Positions 10,734-21,572 are shown, counted from the stretch's first letter. The stretch is DNA of 64,000 nucleotides from Rhodobacterales bacterium (GCA_009993005.1 JAACUH010000056.1:31481-95480); one strand, 5' to 3'. Numbers and translations are program-made. The notes: generated from the letters alone by a model not told the origin.

Positions 10734-11755
10734 TGCGTCTGGCGACCTACAATGTCGCCTGGTTCGACCATCTGTTCGATGACACCGGCGCCTTGCGCGA
10801 GGATGAGGGCTGGTCGGGTCTGCAAGACGTGCGCCGGGCCGACCAGATCGCGGCGCTGGGGCAGGTGTTTGCCGCGCTTGATGCCGATGCGGTCATGGTG
10901 ATCGAGGCGCCCGACAGCAACCGCCGCCGTGACGGGGCGCGCGCGCTGGAAACCTTTGCGGCACGCTTCGGTCTGCGCGCGCGCCGTGCGCTGATCGGCT
11001 TTTTGAACGATACCCAGCAGGAAATCGCGCTGCTTTACGACCCGGCCGCGATCACCCCGCGCCACGACCCGCAGGGCGCGCCCACCGGCAAGAAGGGCGC
11101 GCGCGACGCGCCGCGCTTTGACAGCGTGTTCCGGGTGGACCTCGATCTCGACGGCCGGGCCGACCTTGTGAATTGGTCCAAGCCGCCGCTCGAACTTGCC
11201 TGCGAAACGGCGGCGGGCACGCGGTTTCGCATGATCGGGGTGCATGCGAAATCCAAGGCGCCCCATGGCGCGCGCGGTGCGGCCGAGGTGACGCGCGTGG
11301 CGATCGAGAACCGGCGCAAGCAGTTGGCGCAATGCATCTGGCTGCGCGCGCGGGTGGCCGCGCATCTTGACGCGGGGGATCCGCTGATCGTGCTGGGCGA
11401 TTTCAACGATGGCCCCGGCCTTGATGATTATGAAAAGCTCTTTGGCCGCTCGGGCGTCGAAATCGTGCTGGGCGAGGACAGCGGCATTCCGCTCTTTGAC
11501 CCGCATGCCCATCGCGCGCTCACCAGCCGCTTTGCCGCGCCGACCACCGCCCGGTTCAAACTGCCGCCCGATGGCGTCTATCTCTCGGCGCTGCTCGACT
11601 ACATCATGGTTTCGCCCGACCTGCGCGCGCATCAGCCGCGCTGGCAGATCTGGCACCCCTTCGACACCCCCGCCTGCTACCACAGCCCCGCCCTGCGCGA
11701 GGCATTGCTCGCGGCGTCGGACCATTTTCCGGTGACGATCGACATCGCCATCTAG
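10733..11755 (+). CDS. Endonuclease/exonuclease/phosphatase-family protein
   Basis: The 340-residue protein shows the metal-dependent EEP phosphoesterase pattern. It has MRLATYNVAWFD at the N terminus, AVMVIEAPDSN with the metal-ligand acid, IGVHAKSK in the middle, LIVLGDFNDGPG (Asp/Asn catalytic pair), and SDHFPVTIDI at the C terminus. The target could be DNA, a lipid or a small phosphoester and cannot be told from sequence. There is no signal peptide. It is translationally coupled to the DjlA-like gene through a TGATG junction, an arrangement common in this bacterial order. Confidence 0.85.
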   Translation: MRLATYNVAWFDHLFDDTGALREDEGWSGLQDVRRADQIAALGQVFAALDADAVMVIEAPDSNRRRDGARALETFAARFGLRARRALIGFLNDTQQEIALLYDPAAITPRHDPQGAPTGKKGARDAPRFDSVFRVDLDLDGRADLVNWSKPPLELACETAAGTRFRMIGVHAKSKAPHGARGAAEVTRVAIENRRKQLAQCIWLRARVAAHLDAGDPLIVLGDFNDGPGLDDYEKLFGRSGVEIVLGEDSGIPLFDPHAHRALTSRFAAPTTARFKLPPDGVYLSALLDYIMVSPDLRAHQPRWQIWHPFDTPACYHSPALREALLAASDHFPVTIDIAI

Positions 11756-11794
11756 CCTCTTGGGGAAACGACCCGGCGCCCCTATATTGGTGCC

Positions 11795-12169
11795 ATGTCC
11801 AGTTATGCCGCCTTCGCATTTTGCCTCGCCCTCGCCGTGCCACTCGCCGCCGCGCCCGTCGCCGCGCAGGAAGGCGGAGAGGACGGCATGAGCCTGATGG
11901 AACAGGGCGCGCAACTGTTTCTGCGCGGCCTCGCGTCCGAGGTCGAGCCCGCGCTGAACGACTTCCGCGACCTCGCGCAAGAGATGGAGCCAGCGATTCG
12001 CGGCTTTGCGACCGAGATGGGGCCCCGCTTGATGGAGTTGATGGCGCTGGTCGATGATCTCAAGCATTACAGCCCGCCCGAGATGCTGGACAACGGCGAC
12101 ATCATCATCCGCCGCCGCGCCGATGCCCCGCCCTATGCCCCGCCCAAGGGCGAACCGATCGACCTCTGA
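11795..12169 (+). CDS. Small exported alpha-helical protein
   Basis: The 124-residue product has a signal peptide ending at about residue 24 (APVAAQEGG). A mainly helical acidic domain follows (SLMEQGAQLFLRGLASEVEP and MGPRLMELMALVDDLKHY). The tail is proline-rich with the recurrent PPEMLDNGDIIIRRR motif. Similar roseobacter proteins are often mislabelled AAA+ ATPase, but no Walker motif is present. It is predicted periplasmic, of unknown function. It converges on ppx with only 7 bp between stops. Confidence 0.75.
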   Translation: MSSYAAFAFCLALAVPLAAAPVAAQEGGEDGMSLMEQGAQLFLRGLASEVEPALNDFRDLAQEMEPAIRGFATEMGPRLMELMALVDDLKHYSPPEMLDNGDIIIRRRADAPPYAPPKGEPIDL

Positions 12170-12176
12170 TCCGGGC

Positions 12177-13724
12177 TCAGCCCTTGATCCGCATCCGGCC
12201 GACCGCGCCCAGTGACGAGGCCAACGCCTTGAACCGCGCCTCGGCCACCTCGCCCCAGAGCGGGCGGGCATGGGCGCTCAGCACCAGATCGAGCGTCTTT
12301 TTCTGCGAATGCCATTCAAGCCGACCAGGCGCCTCTTCGGCGTTCAGCCACAGCATCGCCCCCAGCCGCATCGCGCGGCCCAGCACTTCGGCGGCCTTGC
12401 GGTCCTTGTCGGACAAGAGCGCAAACAGGTTGTCATAGCGTGACCCATCGCGCCGGCTGGAATAGCGGTGCAACAGCGCGAGGCCGAGAAACACCCGCTC
12501 GCCATGCTTGAGCCCGCCCAGATTGGCCCGCGTCGCATTGTCGAAACAGACCTCGGCACGGTAGTCGGGATGCGCGCGCCAACTCACGTCATGCAAGAGG
12601 CAGGCCGCCTTGATGATGCGCTGGCGCTGCCAGTCGGCGCGGCTGAACAGCGGGATGACGAAATCATACAAGACGCGGCCAAAGCCGGGCAGGCGCGCGT
12701 CCTTGGCCTCGGCAAAGCGGCAGGCCTCGATCAGCGGATCGCGGTCGCGCATCTCCTGCGGCATCTGCTCATAGAGCATCCCCTCGCGGATGCCATAGGC
12801 CGACACGGTGATGTCCTTGGGCCGGAACACATGCACCAGCGCGTCAAGCACCTGGATCGCGATCGGCACCAGCGCCATGCGGTCCTCGGACAGGCTGCAT
12901 TTCTGCCGCAGAGCGCCCAGGTCGCGCCCCTCGAGATAGTCGCGCGTGGCCGTCACGGCGCGGCTGCCCATCCGGTATTCGTGCAACACGGTGAGCGGAT
13001 AGGCCCGCCGCTCCATGTCGATGCGCGCGATGGCACGCCAGGACCCGCCGACAAGGAACAGCCGCATCCCGGTCTCGTGCCCCATCTCGGCATGCAGGCT
13101 GGCGATGATCGCGTCGATATGCGCCTTGAATGCCTTCTTGCTGCCCGTGAATTCACGCAGCTTGAGCGGCCCCAGCGGCGAGGTCAGCCGCCGCCCGACC
13201 CGGCCATCCGCGAGGTCTGCCAGTTCCATCGACGCGCCGCCGATGTCGCAGACCAGCCCATAGCTGCCCGGCCAGCCCAGCAACACACCCTGCGCCGACA
13301 GGCGCGCCTCCTCCTCGCCGTCGATGACATGGATGGCTACACCGGTCTCGCGCAGAACCTCGTCGCGGAAATCCGCCCCGTCGGAGGCCTCGCGCACCGC
13401 GGCGGTGGCCACGGCTGTCAGCGGCGCGATGCCCATGCCCTTGGCCAGCGCGGCAAAGCGGCCGATGGCGGCCCGCGCCCGGCGGCGGCCCTCGGGGTTC
13501 AGCACGCCGGTCTCGGCCAGCCCGGCCCCGAGCGCGCACATGATCTTTTCGTTGTAAAAATAAGCCGGGCTGCGCGCCGCCCCGTCAAAGACCACCAGCC
13601 GGACCGAGTTCGACCCGACATCGACCACGCCGACCCGGTCCATGCCCCGGCTTTGCGCATCCGTGAATATCGGACGGCCAAAGGGGCCAAAATCCCCGGT
13701 CGCCGTCTCGCCCTGTCCGTCCAT
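12177..13724 (-). CDS. ppx: Exopolyphosphatase / Ppx-GppA family phosphatase
   Basis: The 515-residue enzyme hydrolyses inorganic polyphosphate (or pppGpp) from the chain end. The actin-like ATPase fold begins with VGVVDVGSNSVRLVVFDG (phosphate-1 loop). It continues with VIDGEEEARLSAQGV and CDIGGASMELADL (phosphate-2 loop), and a C-terminal HD-like helical region contains LLHDVSWRAHPDYRAE. The chosen ATG at 13724 follows GGAG by seven bases; a GTG at 13757 would add eleven residues. It lies downstream of ppk on the same strand, separated by a repeat-filled 232-bp spacer, so synthesis and degradation of polyphosphate are encoded together. Confidence 0.93.
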   Translation of the reverse strand: MDGQGETATGDFGPFGRPIFTDAQSRGMDRVGVVDVGSNSVRLVVFDGAARSPAYFYNEKIMCALGAGLAETGVLNPEGRRRARAAIGRFAALAKGMGIAPLTAVATAAVREASDGADFRDEVLRETGVAIHVIDGEEEARLSAQGVLLGWPGSYGLVCDIGGASMELADLADGRVGRRLTSPLGPLKLREFTGSKKAFKAHIDAIIASLHAEMGHETGMRLFLVGGSWRAIARIDMERRAYPLTVLHEYRMGSRAVTATRDYLEGRDLGALRQKCSLSEDRMALVPIAIQVLDALVHVFRPKDITVSAYGIREGMLYEQMPQEMRDRDPLIEACRFAEAKDARLPGFGRVLYDFVIPLFSRADWQRQRIIKAACLLHDVSWRAHPDYRAEVCFDNATRANLGGLKHGERVFLGLALLHRYSSRRDGSRYDNLFALLSDKDRKAAEVLGRAMRLGAMLWLNAEEAPGRLEWHSQKKTLDLVLSAHARPLWGEVAEARFKALASSLGAVGRMRIKG

Positions 13725-13804
13725 CTGCTCACTCCATCGCGCCCACAGCGTGGTCACCGCGGGCCTGGTCTGTCAACCGCCCGCAGCCCCGCAGCCCGCG
13801 CCCC

Positions 13805-13839
13805 GGCTTCTCTGTGCCCCAAATACTCCCGCCGGAGGC
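13805..13839 (-). repeat. Dispersed intergenic element, copy A
   Basis: Read on the minus strand this is GCCTCCGGCGGGAGTATTTG followed by GGGCACAGAGAAGCC. It matches copies at 18045, 22527, 25371, 29406 and 59021. It lies downstream of ppk in the sense direction, 117 bp after the stop, with the G-rich tandem repeat in between. Confidence 0.8.
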
Positions 13840-13878
13840 TCCGTCCCATCCCCCGGGCGCCGGCCGCGGGCAAGGAGA

Positions 13879-13955
13879 GCCGGGGAGGGGGCCGGGGAGG
13901 GGGCCGGGGCAAGAGGGGCCGGGGAGGGGGCCGGGGCAAGAGGGGTCGGGGCAGG
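13879..13955. repeat. G-rich tandem repeat between ppk and ppx
   Basis: Six units in a row: GCCGGGGAGGGG at 13879, 13891 and 13918, GCCGGGGCAAGAGGG at 13903 and 13930, and a degenerate GTCGGGGCAGG at 13945. The 12- and 15-bp units alternate. The array abuts the ppk stop codon. Runs of four G could form a quadruplex on the plus strand, opposite to the gene direction. Confidence 0.85.
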
Positions 13956-13956
13956 T

Positions 13957-16125
13957 TCAATCATGACTATGCGTCAGTTGCACGACGTCCTTCTGCCCCG
14001 CCGACCCGCGACCCGACAGCGACGGGTTCTGCATGAAGAAGCGGTGGCAGTTGAAGGCAAAGCCGGTCGCGGGCAAGGCCGCGCGGGTAAAGCGGCCGTC
14101 CGGCCCCATCAGCCAGCTTTGCGCCTCGTCGGCCATGTTGGCCGCCATGATCTGATCGACGATCTGCGCCTTGACGGTCGGGTTGGTGATCTCGACCAGC
14201 GTCTCGACCCGCCGCACGAGGTTGCGCCCCATCCAGTCGGCCGACGAGATGAACACACGCGCCTGCGACGAAGGCAGGCCATGGCCATTGCCGAAACAGA
14301 CGATGCGCGAATGCTCGAGGAACCGCCCGACGATGGACTTCACGCGGATATTGTCCGACAGGCCCGCCACACCCGGCCGCAGCCCGCAGATGCCACGCAC
14401 CACAAGGCTGATGATCACGCCCGCCTGGCTCGCGGCATAAAGCGCGTCGATCACATCCTCTTCGATGATCGAATTCATCTTGGCCCAGATCCGCGCAGGC
14501 CGCCCGGCGCGGGCATGTTCCGCCTCGGCCGCGATCATCTCCAAGAGCCGCGCCTTGAGCGACACGGGCGAGATGGCAAGGTTTTCCAGCCTTTCGGGCG
14601 TGGCATAGCCGCCGACATAATTGAACACCTTGGTCGCATCCCGCCCCAGCGCAGGGTCGCAGGTGAACAGCGACAGGTCGGTATAGATCCGCGCGGTGAT
14701 CGGGTGATAGTTGCCGGTGCCGAAATGGGTATAGGTGACAAGGTTGTCGCCCTCGCGGCGCACCACGACGCTGATCTTGGCGTGGGTCTTGTACTGGGTG
14801 AACCCATAGACGACATGCGCCCCCGCACGCTCGAGCCGGCGCGACTGGCGGATATTGGCGGCCTCGTCGAACCGCGCGCGCAATTCGACCAGGGCCGTGA
14901 CCGACTTGCCGTCCTCCGCCGCCTCGCACAGCGCCTCGACGATCGGCGAATTGCGCGACGTGCGGTAAAGCGTCTGCTTGATCGCCACGACATCGGGGTC
15001 GCGCGCGGCCTGTTGCAGGAACCGCACCACCATGTCGAAGGTCTCGTAGGGGTGGTGCAGCAGCATGTCCTTTTGCCGGATCGCGGCGAACATGTCGCCG
15101 CCATGGTCCTGCACCCGTTCGGGCACGCGGGGCGTGAACACCGGCCAGAGCAGATCGGGCCGCGCATCGAGCACCAGCTCCGACAGGTCGGCCATGCCGA
15201 TCATGCCATCGACCTCGACCACCTCTTCGGGCGCGACATGCAACTCGTCCATCACCAGCGCCTTGAGCGCGGGCGGCGCGCCGGCCGACAGCTTCATGCG
15301 GATCACCTCGCCGCGGCGGCGGCGCTTGAGCGCGGTCTCGAATTCGCGGACCAGATCCTCGGCCTCGTCCTCGACCTCCAGATCGCTGTCCCGCAGCACG
15401 CGAAAGGCGCAGTGCCCGGTGACGCGGTAGCCGGGAAAGAGCCGGTCGAGAAACAGCATGGCGAGCTCTTCAAGCGGCAGGAAGCGGTGTTCGCCCGCAG
15501 TGGGCAGCGCGACGAAGCGGTCGATCTGGTGGGGCACCGGCAAAAGCGCGCGCAGCGGGCGGCGGTCGGTATTGCGCTCGAGCTGCAGCGCGAGCGCAAA
15601 GCCTTCGTTGGGGATGAAGGGGAAGGGGTGCGCCGGGTCGATGGCCAGCGGCGAGAGAACCGGGAACACCTTGTTCAGAAACACGTTTTCCAGCCAGTCA
15701 CGGTCTTGCGCATCGATCTCGGCCCGCGTCAGGATGGCGATGCCTGAGGCGGCCATCTCGGCCTTGAGCGCGCGAAAGACGACTTGCTGCTGCGTCATCA
15801 GCCGCCGCGCCTCGGCGTCGATCAGGACCAGTTGTTCGGCCGGCGTCAGCCCGTCGAGCGCGGGCGTCGTGTTGCCCGCCCGCGCCAGTTCGCGCAGGCC
15901 CGCCACGCGCACGGTGTAGAATTCGTCGAGGTTATTGGCCGAGATCGACAGGAACCGCAGCCGTTCGAGCAGCGGGACGCGGGGGTTCTCGGCCTCCTCC
16001 AGCACGCGCCAGTTGAAGCCGACCCAGCTCAGTTCGCGGTTCACGAAACGCCCGGGGCCGGTCATGTCGGCGGTCGGGGGGGCAGGGGCGGAGAACGGTG
16101 CGGTGAGAAAGTTTGCCTGTGACAT
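13957..16125 (-). CDS. ppk: Polyphosphate kinase 1
   Basis: The 722-residue enzyme reversibly polymerises the gamma-phosphate of ATP into polyphosphate. The N-terminal domain ([38 protein letters not shown]) is followed by a head domain and two phospholipase-D-like catalytic domains. Key stretches are [20 protein letters not shown], which carries the autophosphorylated His, [13 protein letters not shown] and [16 protein letters not shown]. Tandem ATGs occur at 16128 and 16125; the second sits at a better distance from AAGGA. It is upstream of ppx on the same strand and 45 bp after hdaA, suggesting one unit hdaA-ppk-ppx. Confidence 0.96.
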   Translation of the reverse strand: MSQANFLTAPFSAPAPPTADMTGPGRFVNRELSWVGFNWRVLEEAENPRVPLLERLRFLSISANNLDEFYTVRVAGLRELARAGNTTPALDGLTPAEQLVLIDAEARRLMTQQQVVFRALKAEMAASGIAILTRAEIDAQDRDWLENVFLNKVFPVLSPLAIDPAHPFPFIPNEGFALALQLERNTDRRPLRALLPVPHQIDRFVALPTAGEHRFLPLEELAMLFLDRLFPGYRVTGHCAFRVLRDSDLEVEDEAEDLVREFETALKRRRRGEVIRMKLSAGAPPALKALVMDELHVAPEEVVEVDGMIGMADLSELVLDARPDLLWPVFTPRVPERVQDHGGDMFAAIRQKDMLLHHPYETFDMVVRFLQQAARDPDVVAIKQTLYRTSRNSPIVEALCEAAEDGKSVTALVELRARFDEAANIRQSRRLERAGAHVVYGFTQYKTHAKISVVVRREGDNLVTYTHFGTGNYHPITARIYTDLSLFTCDPALGRDATKVFNYVGGYATPERLENLAISPVSLKARLLEMIAAEAEHARAGRPARIWAKMNSIIEEDVIDALYAASQAGVIISLVVRGICGLRPGVAGLSDNIRVKSIVGRFLEHSRIVCFGNGHGLPSSQARVFISSADWMGRNLVRRVETLVEITNPTVKAQIVDQIMAANMADEAQSWLMGPDGRFTRAALPATGFAFNCHRFFMQNPSLSGRGSAGQKDVVQLTHSHD

Positions 16126-16170
16126 CATGTCCTTATGCGTGGCATTTGTGCGATGAAGGGAGAGTTTCGA

Positions 16171-16845
16171 CTATGGCGCAGGCGGCCGGGTCTTGTCCAG
16201 AACGTCTCGCGCGAGACGCACGGAAAGGTTGCGCCCCAGGCTGAGCGCCGCCGCGTCCAGCGCCGCCACCGCCTGCGCCGCGGCGCGGTGCGAGCGTTCG
16301 ATCCGCAGTGCCAGCCAGTCGATCAGATCGGGCGGCGCGGCAAGCTGGCGGTCGGCAAAGAGCTTCATCAGCAGCGCGGCGAGCAGACGGTCGTCAGGGT
16401 CGTCCAGCATTGCGATGCTGGTGGCCTGCATCCGGCTTGCGAGGTCGGGCAGCCGGATCGGCCAGCGCGAGGGCGCCCGGTCAGCGGTGAGCAGCAGCCG
16501 CCCGCCTGTCGCGCGAAGGTGGTTGTGCAGGTGAAAGACATATTCCTCGGCCGCCGGCGCCAGATGCTCTACATCCTCGATCACCAGGCGCGCCCCGGCG
16601 GGCGGCAGCGGCGCCTCCGGGTCCAGCGCTGCGGCCGCGCGGATCCGCGCTGACTGCCGGTCGGCCCAGACCCGGCCAAGGTGGCTCTTGCCACTGCCCG
16701 GCGGGCCGATCAGCGCCAGCTTGCCCTCGGGCCAGTGGCCCTGGGTGACCATCGCATAGGCCTGGGCATTGGCGGGCGCGACAAAGAAATCCCCTTCGCC
16801 CAGCGCCACTTGCACCGGCAGGTCAAAGCTGAGTTGGTGCGGCAT
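16171..16845 (-). CDS. hdaA: DnaA-related regulatory ATPase HdaA
   Basis: The 224-residue AAA+ protein starts with MPHQLSFDLPVQVALGEGDF, as in Hda-type proteins whose N terminus binds the sliding clamp. It has a Walker A GPPGSGKSH (about 47-55), a Walker B-like LVIEDVEHL, and a C-terminal helical lid (RLARDVLDKTRP). It lacks the DnaA DNA-binding domain. In Caulobacter and relatives HdaA stimulates ATP hydrolysis by DnaA to prevent over-initiation of replication. Its ATG lies 5 bp after the perM stop on the same strand. The long frame upstream to 18168 is shadow reading of perM. Confidence 0.88.
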   Translation of the reverse strand: MPHQLSFDLPVQVALGEGDFFVAPANAQAYAMVTQGHWPEGKLALIGPPGSGKSHLGRVWADRQSARIRAAAALDPEAPLPPAGARLVIEDVEHLAPAAEEYVFHLHNHLRATGGRLLLTADRAPSRWPIRLPDLASRMQATSIAMLDDPDDRLLAALLMKLFADRQLAAPPDLIDWLALRIERSHRAAAQAVAALDAAALSLGRNLSVRLARDVLDKTRPPAP

Positions 16846-16850
16846 GCCGG

Positions 16851-17960
16851 TCAGTCCTGTCCGCGGTCGGGGCTGGACGGATCGCCGGGGGCGGCCGGGC
16901 CATCGGGGGGGGTGAGGCCCCGGTAGAGCAGGCCGGATTTGTACTGCGCGATGGCAAAGCGGATCACCACGCCGATCATCGCCGCCACCGGCACGGCGAC
17001 CAGCAGGCCAACAAAGCCGAACAGCGTGCCGAACACCGAGAGCGCAAAGATCAGCCAGACCGGGTGCAACCCGACCGAAGAGCCCACGAGCTTGGGCGTG
17101 AGCACATTGCCTTCGGCCATCTGGCCTGCCGCAAAGATCGCGGCGACGGTGCCGATCCAGACCCAGTCGCCCCAGAACTGGAACATTGCCAGCCCGATGG
17201 CGAGCGCGCCGCCCACCAGCGCGCCGATATAGGGGATGAAGGAGATCAGCCCCGCCACGACCCCGATCACGAGGCCAAAGTTGAGCCCGACCAGCATCAG
17301 CGCCACGGCATAGAACACGCCCAGGATCAGGCAGACGGTCCCCTGACCGCGGATGAAGGAGGCCAGCACGCGGTCGATCTCGGCCGCGAGGTGGCGCACC
17401 ACCGGCGCATGGTCGCGCGGCAACAGATCGTCGATGCGCGCGACCATGTTGTCCCAGTCGAGCAGCAGGTAGAAGGTGACAACCGGCACGATCACGATCA
17501 GCACGATCACGTTGATCAGGCTGACGGCCGAGGTCACGACCCCGTTGATCAGCTCGCCGCCGCGCGACTGGATCGTATTGCCCAGCGCCAGCAATTGCCG
17601 GCGGATCGTGCTGTCCACGTCCATGATGTCGGGGAACATGCCGGTGAGCCAGAGTTGCAGCCGCTGGAACAGGTCGGGCGCGGTGTTGATCAGCGCCGTG
17701 GTCTGGTTGATGAGCAGCGGCACGATCAGCAGAAAGGCCAGCACCACGGTCAGCAGCGCGATCAGCGAGATCGTGATGACCGCCAGCACCCGGCTCATCC
17801 CCAGCCGTTGCAGCCGGTCGGCGATGGGATCGAGCATATAGGCGATGGCGCCGCCCAGCACGAAGGGCAGCATCACATCGCCCAGCTGCCAGAGCACGAC
17901 GAGAAAGACCGCCGCGGCGAGCCCCCAGTATCTGACCTGATCCTTGACCGGCAGCGCCAT
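16851..17960 (-). CDS. AI-2E/PerM-family membrane transporter
   Basis: The 369-residue protein has about eight predicted membrane segments in the PerM/AI-2E layout. Two N-terminal helices include [23 protein letters not shown], a helix pair follows ([24 protein letters not shown]), then an extracytoplasmic helical region, then a four-helix C-terminal block with the family motif [14 protein letters not shown] and [10 protein letters not shown]. Members export varied small molecules or act in cell-envelope stress; the substrate is unknown. The ATG at 17960 follows GAGGCGGGAC. The open frame continues upstream only through repeat DNA. It is translated just ahead of hdaA, an arrangement seen in other Rhodobacterales. 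Confidence 0.88.
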   Translation of the reverse strand: MALPVKDQVRYWGLAAAVFLVVLWQLGDVMLPFVLGGAIAYMLDPIADRLQRLGMSRVLAVITISLIALLTVVLAFLLIVPLLINQTTALINTAPDLFQRLQLWLTGMFPDIMDVDSTIRRQLLALGNTIQSRGGELINGVVTSAVSLINVIVLIVIVPVVTFYLLLDWDNMVARIDDLLPRDHAPVVRHLAAEIDRVLASFIRGQGTVCLILGVFYAVALMLVGLNFGLVIGVVAGLISFIPYIGALVGGALAIGLAMFQFWGDWVWIGTVAAIFAAGQMAEGNVLTPKLVGSSVGLHPVWLIFALSVFGTLFGFVGLLVAVPVAAMIGVVIRFAIAQYKSGLLYRGLTPPDGPAAPGDPSSPDRGQD

Positions 17961-18044
17961 GTCCCGCCTCGTTGTTCTGGGCAAGAGATGGCCCATGGGG
18001 GGCGGTTTCGCAAGGGCCAGCGGGTGGCGCGGCTGGCGATGGCG

Positions 18045-18081
18045 GAGCCTTCGGCGAGGATATTTGGGGCAAGATGAAGCC
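18045..18081 (+). repeat. Dispersed intergenic element, copy B
   Basis: GAGCCTTCGGCGAGGATATT followed by TGGGGCAAGATGAAGCC. It lies in the divergent spacer between perM and proS, the only copy not directly behind a gene's stop codon. It is followed 14 bp later by a 12-bp tandem repeat. Confidence 0.75.
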
Positions 18082-18094
18082 GGGGGCGGTGCGC

Positions 18095-18166
18095 GGGGTG
18101 CCGTGCGGGGTGCCGTGCGGGGTGCAGGGAGGGGCGCCGTGCGGGGTGCCGTGCTGCGTGCCGTGC
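18095..18166. repeat. 12-bp tandem repeat upstream of proS
   Basis: Six consecutive 12-bp units based on GGGGTGCCGTGC run at 18095, 18107, 18119 (degenerate), 18131, 18143 and 18155. The array sits 72 bp before the proS start, in the leader or promoter region. Copy number could vary between strains. Confidence 0.85.
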
Positions 18167-18238
18167 AAGCCTGCTTGCCTGCCCGGCGCCGCTGGCCTAA
18201 ACCCCGGGGCAATCGTCTTGCCCCGAGGAGCCGCCGCG

Positions 18239-19576
18239 ATGCGCCTGACCCGCTATTTCCTGCCCGTGCTGAAAGAGAACCCGGCCGAGGCGCAGATCGT
18301 CTCGCATCGCTACATGCTGCGCGCGGGGATGATCAAGCAGCAGGCGGCGGGGATCTATTCGTGGCTGCCGCTGGGTTACCGCGTGCTCAGGCGGATCGAG
18401 CAGATCGTGCATGAGGAACAGGCGCGCGCGGGGCATATCGCGCTGTTGATGCCGACGCTGCAATCGGCCGATCTGTGGCGCGAGAGCGGGCGCTATGACG
18501 ACTACGGCCAGGAGATGCTGCGCATCACCGACCGGCAGGACCGCGAGATGCTCTATGGTCCGACCAATGAGGAAATGATCACCGACATCTTTCGCAGCCA
18601 TGTCGGCAGCTACAAGGACTTGCCGCTCACGCTCTACCACATCCAGTGGAAGTTTCGCGACGAGATGCGCCCGCGCTTTGGCGTGATGCGGGGGCGCGAG
18701 TTCCTGATGAAGGACGGCTATAATTTCGACGTGTCGAAAGAGGACGCGCTGCATGCCTACAACCGCCACATGGTAAGCTACCTGCGCACCTATGAGCGGA
18801 TGGGGCTGACCGCGATCCCGATGCGCGCGGACAGCGGGCCGATCGGCGGCGAGGACACGCATGAATTCCTCGTGCTCGCGGCGACCGGCGAGAGCGAGGT
18901 GTTCTATGACGAGGCGGTGACAGAGCTGAAGCTCGGCGCGCGGACGGTGGATTATGACGACCGCGCCTGCGTCGCCGCGATCTGCCGCGAGTTCACCAGT
19001 CTTTATGCGCGCACCGACGAGACCCATGATGCGGCGCTGTTCGACGCCATCCCCGCCGCGCGGCGCAAGGTCGGGCGGGGGATCGAGGTCGGGCAGATCT
19101 TCTACTTCGGGACCAAGTATTCGGAGCCGATGGGGGCGACGGTGCAGATTGCCGACGGCTCCAAGGTGCCGGTGCATATGGGCAGCCACGGGATCGGGGT
19201 GAGCCGCCTTCTGGGGGCGATCATCGAGGCCAGCCATGACGACAAGGGGATCATCTGGCCCGAGGGGGTCACGCCCTTTGCCTGCGGGATTGTCAACCTC
19301 AAGCAGGGTGACGCGGCCGCGGACGCGGCCTGTGCGGCGATTTATGCGGCGCTGGGTGCGCTGGGGCATGAGGCGCTTTATGATGACCGTGACGTGCGGG
19401 CGGGCGAGAAATTTGCCACGATGGACCTGATCGGCCTGCCCTGGCGCATCACCGTGGGGCCGCGCGGGCTGGCCAATGGCGTGGTCGAGCTGACCTCGCG
19501 CCGCACGGGCATCAGCGAGGAGATGCCGGCCGAGGCGGCGGTGGCGCGGATCGCCGCGATCTATGCCGGCGTCTGA
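18239..19576 (+). CDS. proS: Prolyl-tRNA synthetase, short form
   Basis: The 445-residue class II synthetase charges tRNA-Pro. Motif 1 region [10 protein letters not shown], the [20 protein letters not shown] stretch, motif 2 [20 protein letters not shown] and motif 3 [16 protein letters not shown] are all present, followed by the anticodon-binding domain. It lacks the roughly 180-residue editing insertion of the E. coli enzyme, as is usual in alphaproteobacteria. The ATG at 18239 follows GAGGAG. In-frame codons upstream read through the tandem repeat and are not coding. Confidence 0.96.
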   Translation: MRLTRYFLPVLKENPAEAQIVSHRYMLRAGMIKQQAAGIYSWLPLGYRVLRRIEQIVHEEQARAGHIALLMPTLQSADLWRESGRYDDYGQEMLRITDRQDREMLYGPTNEEMITDIFRSHVGSYKDLPLTLYHIQWKFRDEMRPRFGVMRGREFLMKDGYNFDVSKEDALHAYNRHMVSYLRTYERMGLTAIPMRADSGPIGGEDTHEFLVLAATGESEVFYDEAVTELKLGARTVDYDDRACVAAICREFTSLYARTDETHDAALFDAIPAARRKVGRGIEVGQIFYFGTKYSEPMGATVQIADGSKVPVHMGSHGIGVSRLLGAIIEASHDDKGIIWPEGVTPFACGIVNLKQGDAAADAACAAIYAALGALGHEALYDDRDVRAGEKFATMDLIGLPWRITVGPRGLANGVVELTSRRTGISEEMPAEAAVARIAAIYAGV

Positions 19577-19642
19577 GCTGGCCCGGACATGTTTGCGCGC
19601 GCAGGCTTGACCCTGCGCGCCAAACCGGCGACCAGTGGCGCC

Positions 19643-20896
19643 ATGAAAACACGTCCCTTTGCCGCCTTTGAATGGATGATCGCCTGGCGCTATGTGCGCG
19701 CGCTGCGGGCCGAGGGGGGCGTGTCGGTGCTCACCTGGATCAGCTTTCTGGGGGTCACGCTGGCGGTGTTCGCGCTGGTCGCCACGCTGGCCGTGCGGTC
19801 GGGCTTTCGCGCAGAACTGGTCGGGACGATCCTGGGGTCGAACGCGCATGCCACGATCTATCGCCCCGGTGGCACGATCGAGGATTTCGACGCGATGGCC
19901 GAGCGGTTGCGCGCGGTTCCGGGGGTGACATCGGTCGCGCCGCTGATCCGGGGGCAGTCGATGGCCTCGGCCAACGGGCGCGATGCGCTGGCGGATATCT
20001 ACGGCATCCGGATGGAGGACCTCGCCGCGCTGGACGGCATCGCCAACCCCGAGATGGCGCAGGGGCAGCTTGCCGATGTGGCGGATGGCATCGCGCTGGG
20101 CGCGATCCTCGCGCGCGATCTGGGGATGTTTCCGGGCGCGCGCATCGAGATCACGATCCGCGCCGGCGCGCGCACGCCGATGGGGCGGGCGACGCGGGTC
20201 AATGCCTTTGACGTGGGCTATGTCTTTTCCACCGGCCGTTTCGACATGGACAAGACGCGCGCCTATCTGCCGTTTGAGACGGCGCAGCTGATCTTCAACC
20301 GTGACGGGGTGGCGGATGAGCTCGACCTGCGGCTGGCCGATCCCGACAATGTTGCGGCGCTTGCGCCGGCGCTTGCTGCGGCGGCCGGGCCGGGGGTTGC
20401 GGTCTGGACCTGGCAGGACGCCTCGGGCGGCTATCTGCGCGCCTTGACGGTCGAGGACAACGTGATGTTCGTGATCCTGTCGATCCTGGTGCTGCTGGCC
20501 TCGCTCACGATCATCTCGGGCCTGATCATGCTGGTCAAGAACAAGGGGCGTGACATCGGCATCCTGCGCACGATGGGGCTGACCGAAGGGTCGATTTTGC
20601 GGATATTCTTTCTTTGCGGGGCCGGGATCGGGACGGCGGGCACCATCGCCGGGGTGATACTGGGGAGCCTCTTTGCGATCTATATCGACCCGATCTTTGC
20701 GGCCGTGAACTATGTCGCCGGGGGCGGGGTCTGGGATCCGTCGATCCGGGGGCTCTATACGCTGCCGGCCGAGCTGCACCTGCGGGACGTGATCAAGGCG
20801 GTGTCGCTGTCGCTGTTCCTGAGCTGGGTCGTCACGATCTTTCCGGCGCGGCGCGCGGCGCGGATGAACCCGGTGGAGGCGCTGCGCTATGAGTGA
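19643..20896 (+). CDS. Lipoprotein-releasing ABC transporter permease LolC/LolE
   Basis: The 417-residue inner-membrane protein has the LolC/E plan: one N-terminal helix ([26 protein letters not shown]), a large periplasmic domain, and three C-terminal helices. The conserved [27 protein letters not shown] coupling region contacts LolD. It extracts mature lipoproteins from the inner membrane for LolA. Only one permease gene is present, so it probably forms a homodimer, as in alphaproteobacteria with a single LolC/E (LolF-like). The ATG at 19643 begins the family-typical [11 protein letters not shown]. The gene overlaps lolD by 8 bp. Confidence 0.92.
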   Translation: MKTRPFAAFEWMIAWRYVRALRAEGGVSVLTWISFLGVTLAVFALVATLAVRSGFRAELVGTILGSNAHATIYRPGGTIEDFDAMAERLRAVPGVTSVAPLIRGQSMASANGRDALADIYGIRMEDLAALDGIANPEMAQGQLADVADGIALGAILARDLGMFPGARIEITIRAGARTPMGRATRVNAFDVGYVFSTGRFDMDKTRAYLPFETAQLIFNRDGVADELDLRLADPDNVAALAPALAAAAGPGVAVWTWQDASGGYLRALTVEDNVMFVILSILVLLASLTIISGLIMLVKNKGRDIGILRTMGLTEGSILRIFFLCGAGIGTAGTIAGVILGSLFAIYIDPIFAAVNYVAGGGVWDPSIRGLYTLPAELHLRDVIKAVSLSLFLSWVVTIFPARRAARMNPVEALRYE

Positions 20897-21572
20897 GCCG
20901 ATGCTGCGCCTGTGCGCGATCACCCGCGCCTACAACCGCGGCAGGCCCAATGAGGTGCAGGTGCTCGACGGCGTGGACCTCGAGGTCGCGGCGGGTGAGG
21001 TCGTGGCGCTGGTGGCACCGTCGGGGGCTGGCAAATCGACGCTGCTGCATATCGCGGGGCTGCTCGATACGCCCGACAGTGGCACGGTCTGGATCGGCGG
21101 GGCCGACATGACGCGGCTCAGTGACGCGCGGCGCACGGCGGCGCGGCGCGACGATGTGGGCTTCATTTACCAGTTCCACCACCTGCTGCCCGAGTTTTCG
21201 GCGCTGGAGAACATCGTGCTGCCGCAACTTGCGAATGGCGTGGCGCCGGGGGCGGCCGAGGCGCGGGCGCGGATGCTCCTGGGGCAGGTGGGGATTGCCG
21301 CAAGGGCCGATCACCGGCCCGCCGCGCTGTCGGGGGGCGAACAGCAGCGTGTCGCCTTTTGCCGGGCGCTGGCCAATGGTCCGCGGCTGCTCCTCGCGGA
21401 TGAGCCGACCGGCAACCTGGACCCTGCGACGTCGGATGTGGTGTTCGGCGCGCTGATGGACCTCGTGCGCGGCACCGGCCTTGCCGCCGTGATTGCCACG
21501 CATAACCTCGAGCTTGCCGCGCGGATGGACCGGACGTTGCGCATGACGGATGGGCGGCTCGGCGCCGTCTGA
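20889..21572 (+). CDS. lolD: Lipoprotein-releasing ABC transporter ATPase
   Basis: The 227-residue ATPase powers the LolC/E permease. It has Walker A ([11 protein letters not shown]), the MacB/LolD-type Q-loop segment [20 protein letters not shown], the signature [15 protein letters not shown], Walker [13 protein letters not shown], and the switch histidine in ATHNLELA. The start overlaps the permease gene, indicating translational coupling. The lipoproteins it would sort include those predicted at 2781, 21644, 23265 and 38410 of this window. Confidence 0.95.
   Translation: MSEPMLRLCAITRAYNRGRPNEVQVLDGVDLEVAAGEVVALVAPSGAGKSTLLHIAGLLDTPDSGTVWIGGADMTRLSDARRTAARRDDVGFIYQFHHLLPEFSALENIVLPQLANGVAPGAAEARARMLLGQVGIAARADHRPAALSGGEQQRVAFCRALANGPRLLLADEPTGNLDPATSDVVFGALMDLVRGTGLAAVIATHNLELAARMDRTLRMTDGRLGAV

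Noticed and set aside
12468..14036. 522-codon plus-strand frame opposite ppx
   Set aside because: It is antisense to a well-supported Ppx/GppA gene, with translation rich in Arg, His and Gln typical of shadow frames.
18045..18166. CRISPR array at the perM-proS spacer
   Set aside because: Units are contiguous 12-bp repeats with no unique spacers, so this is a simple tandem array.
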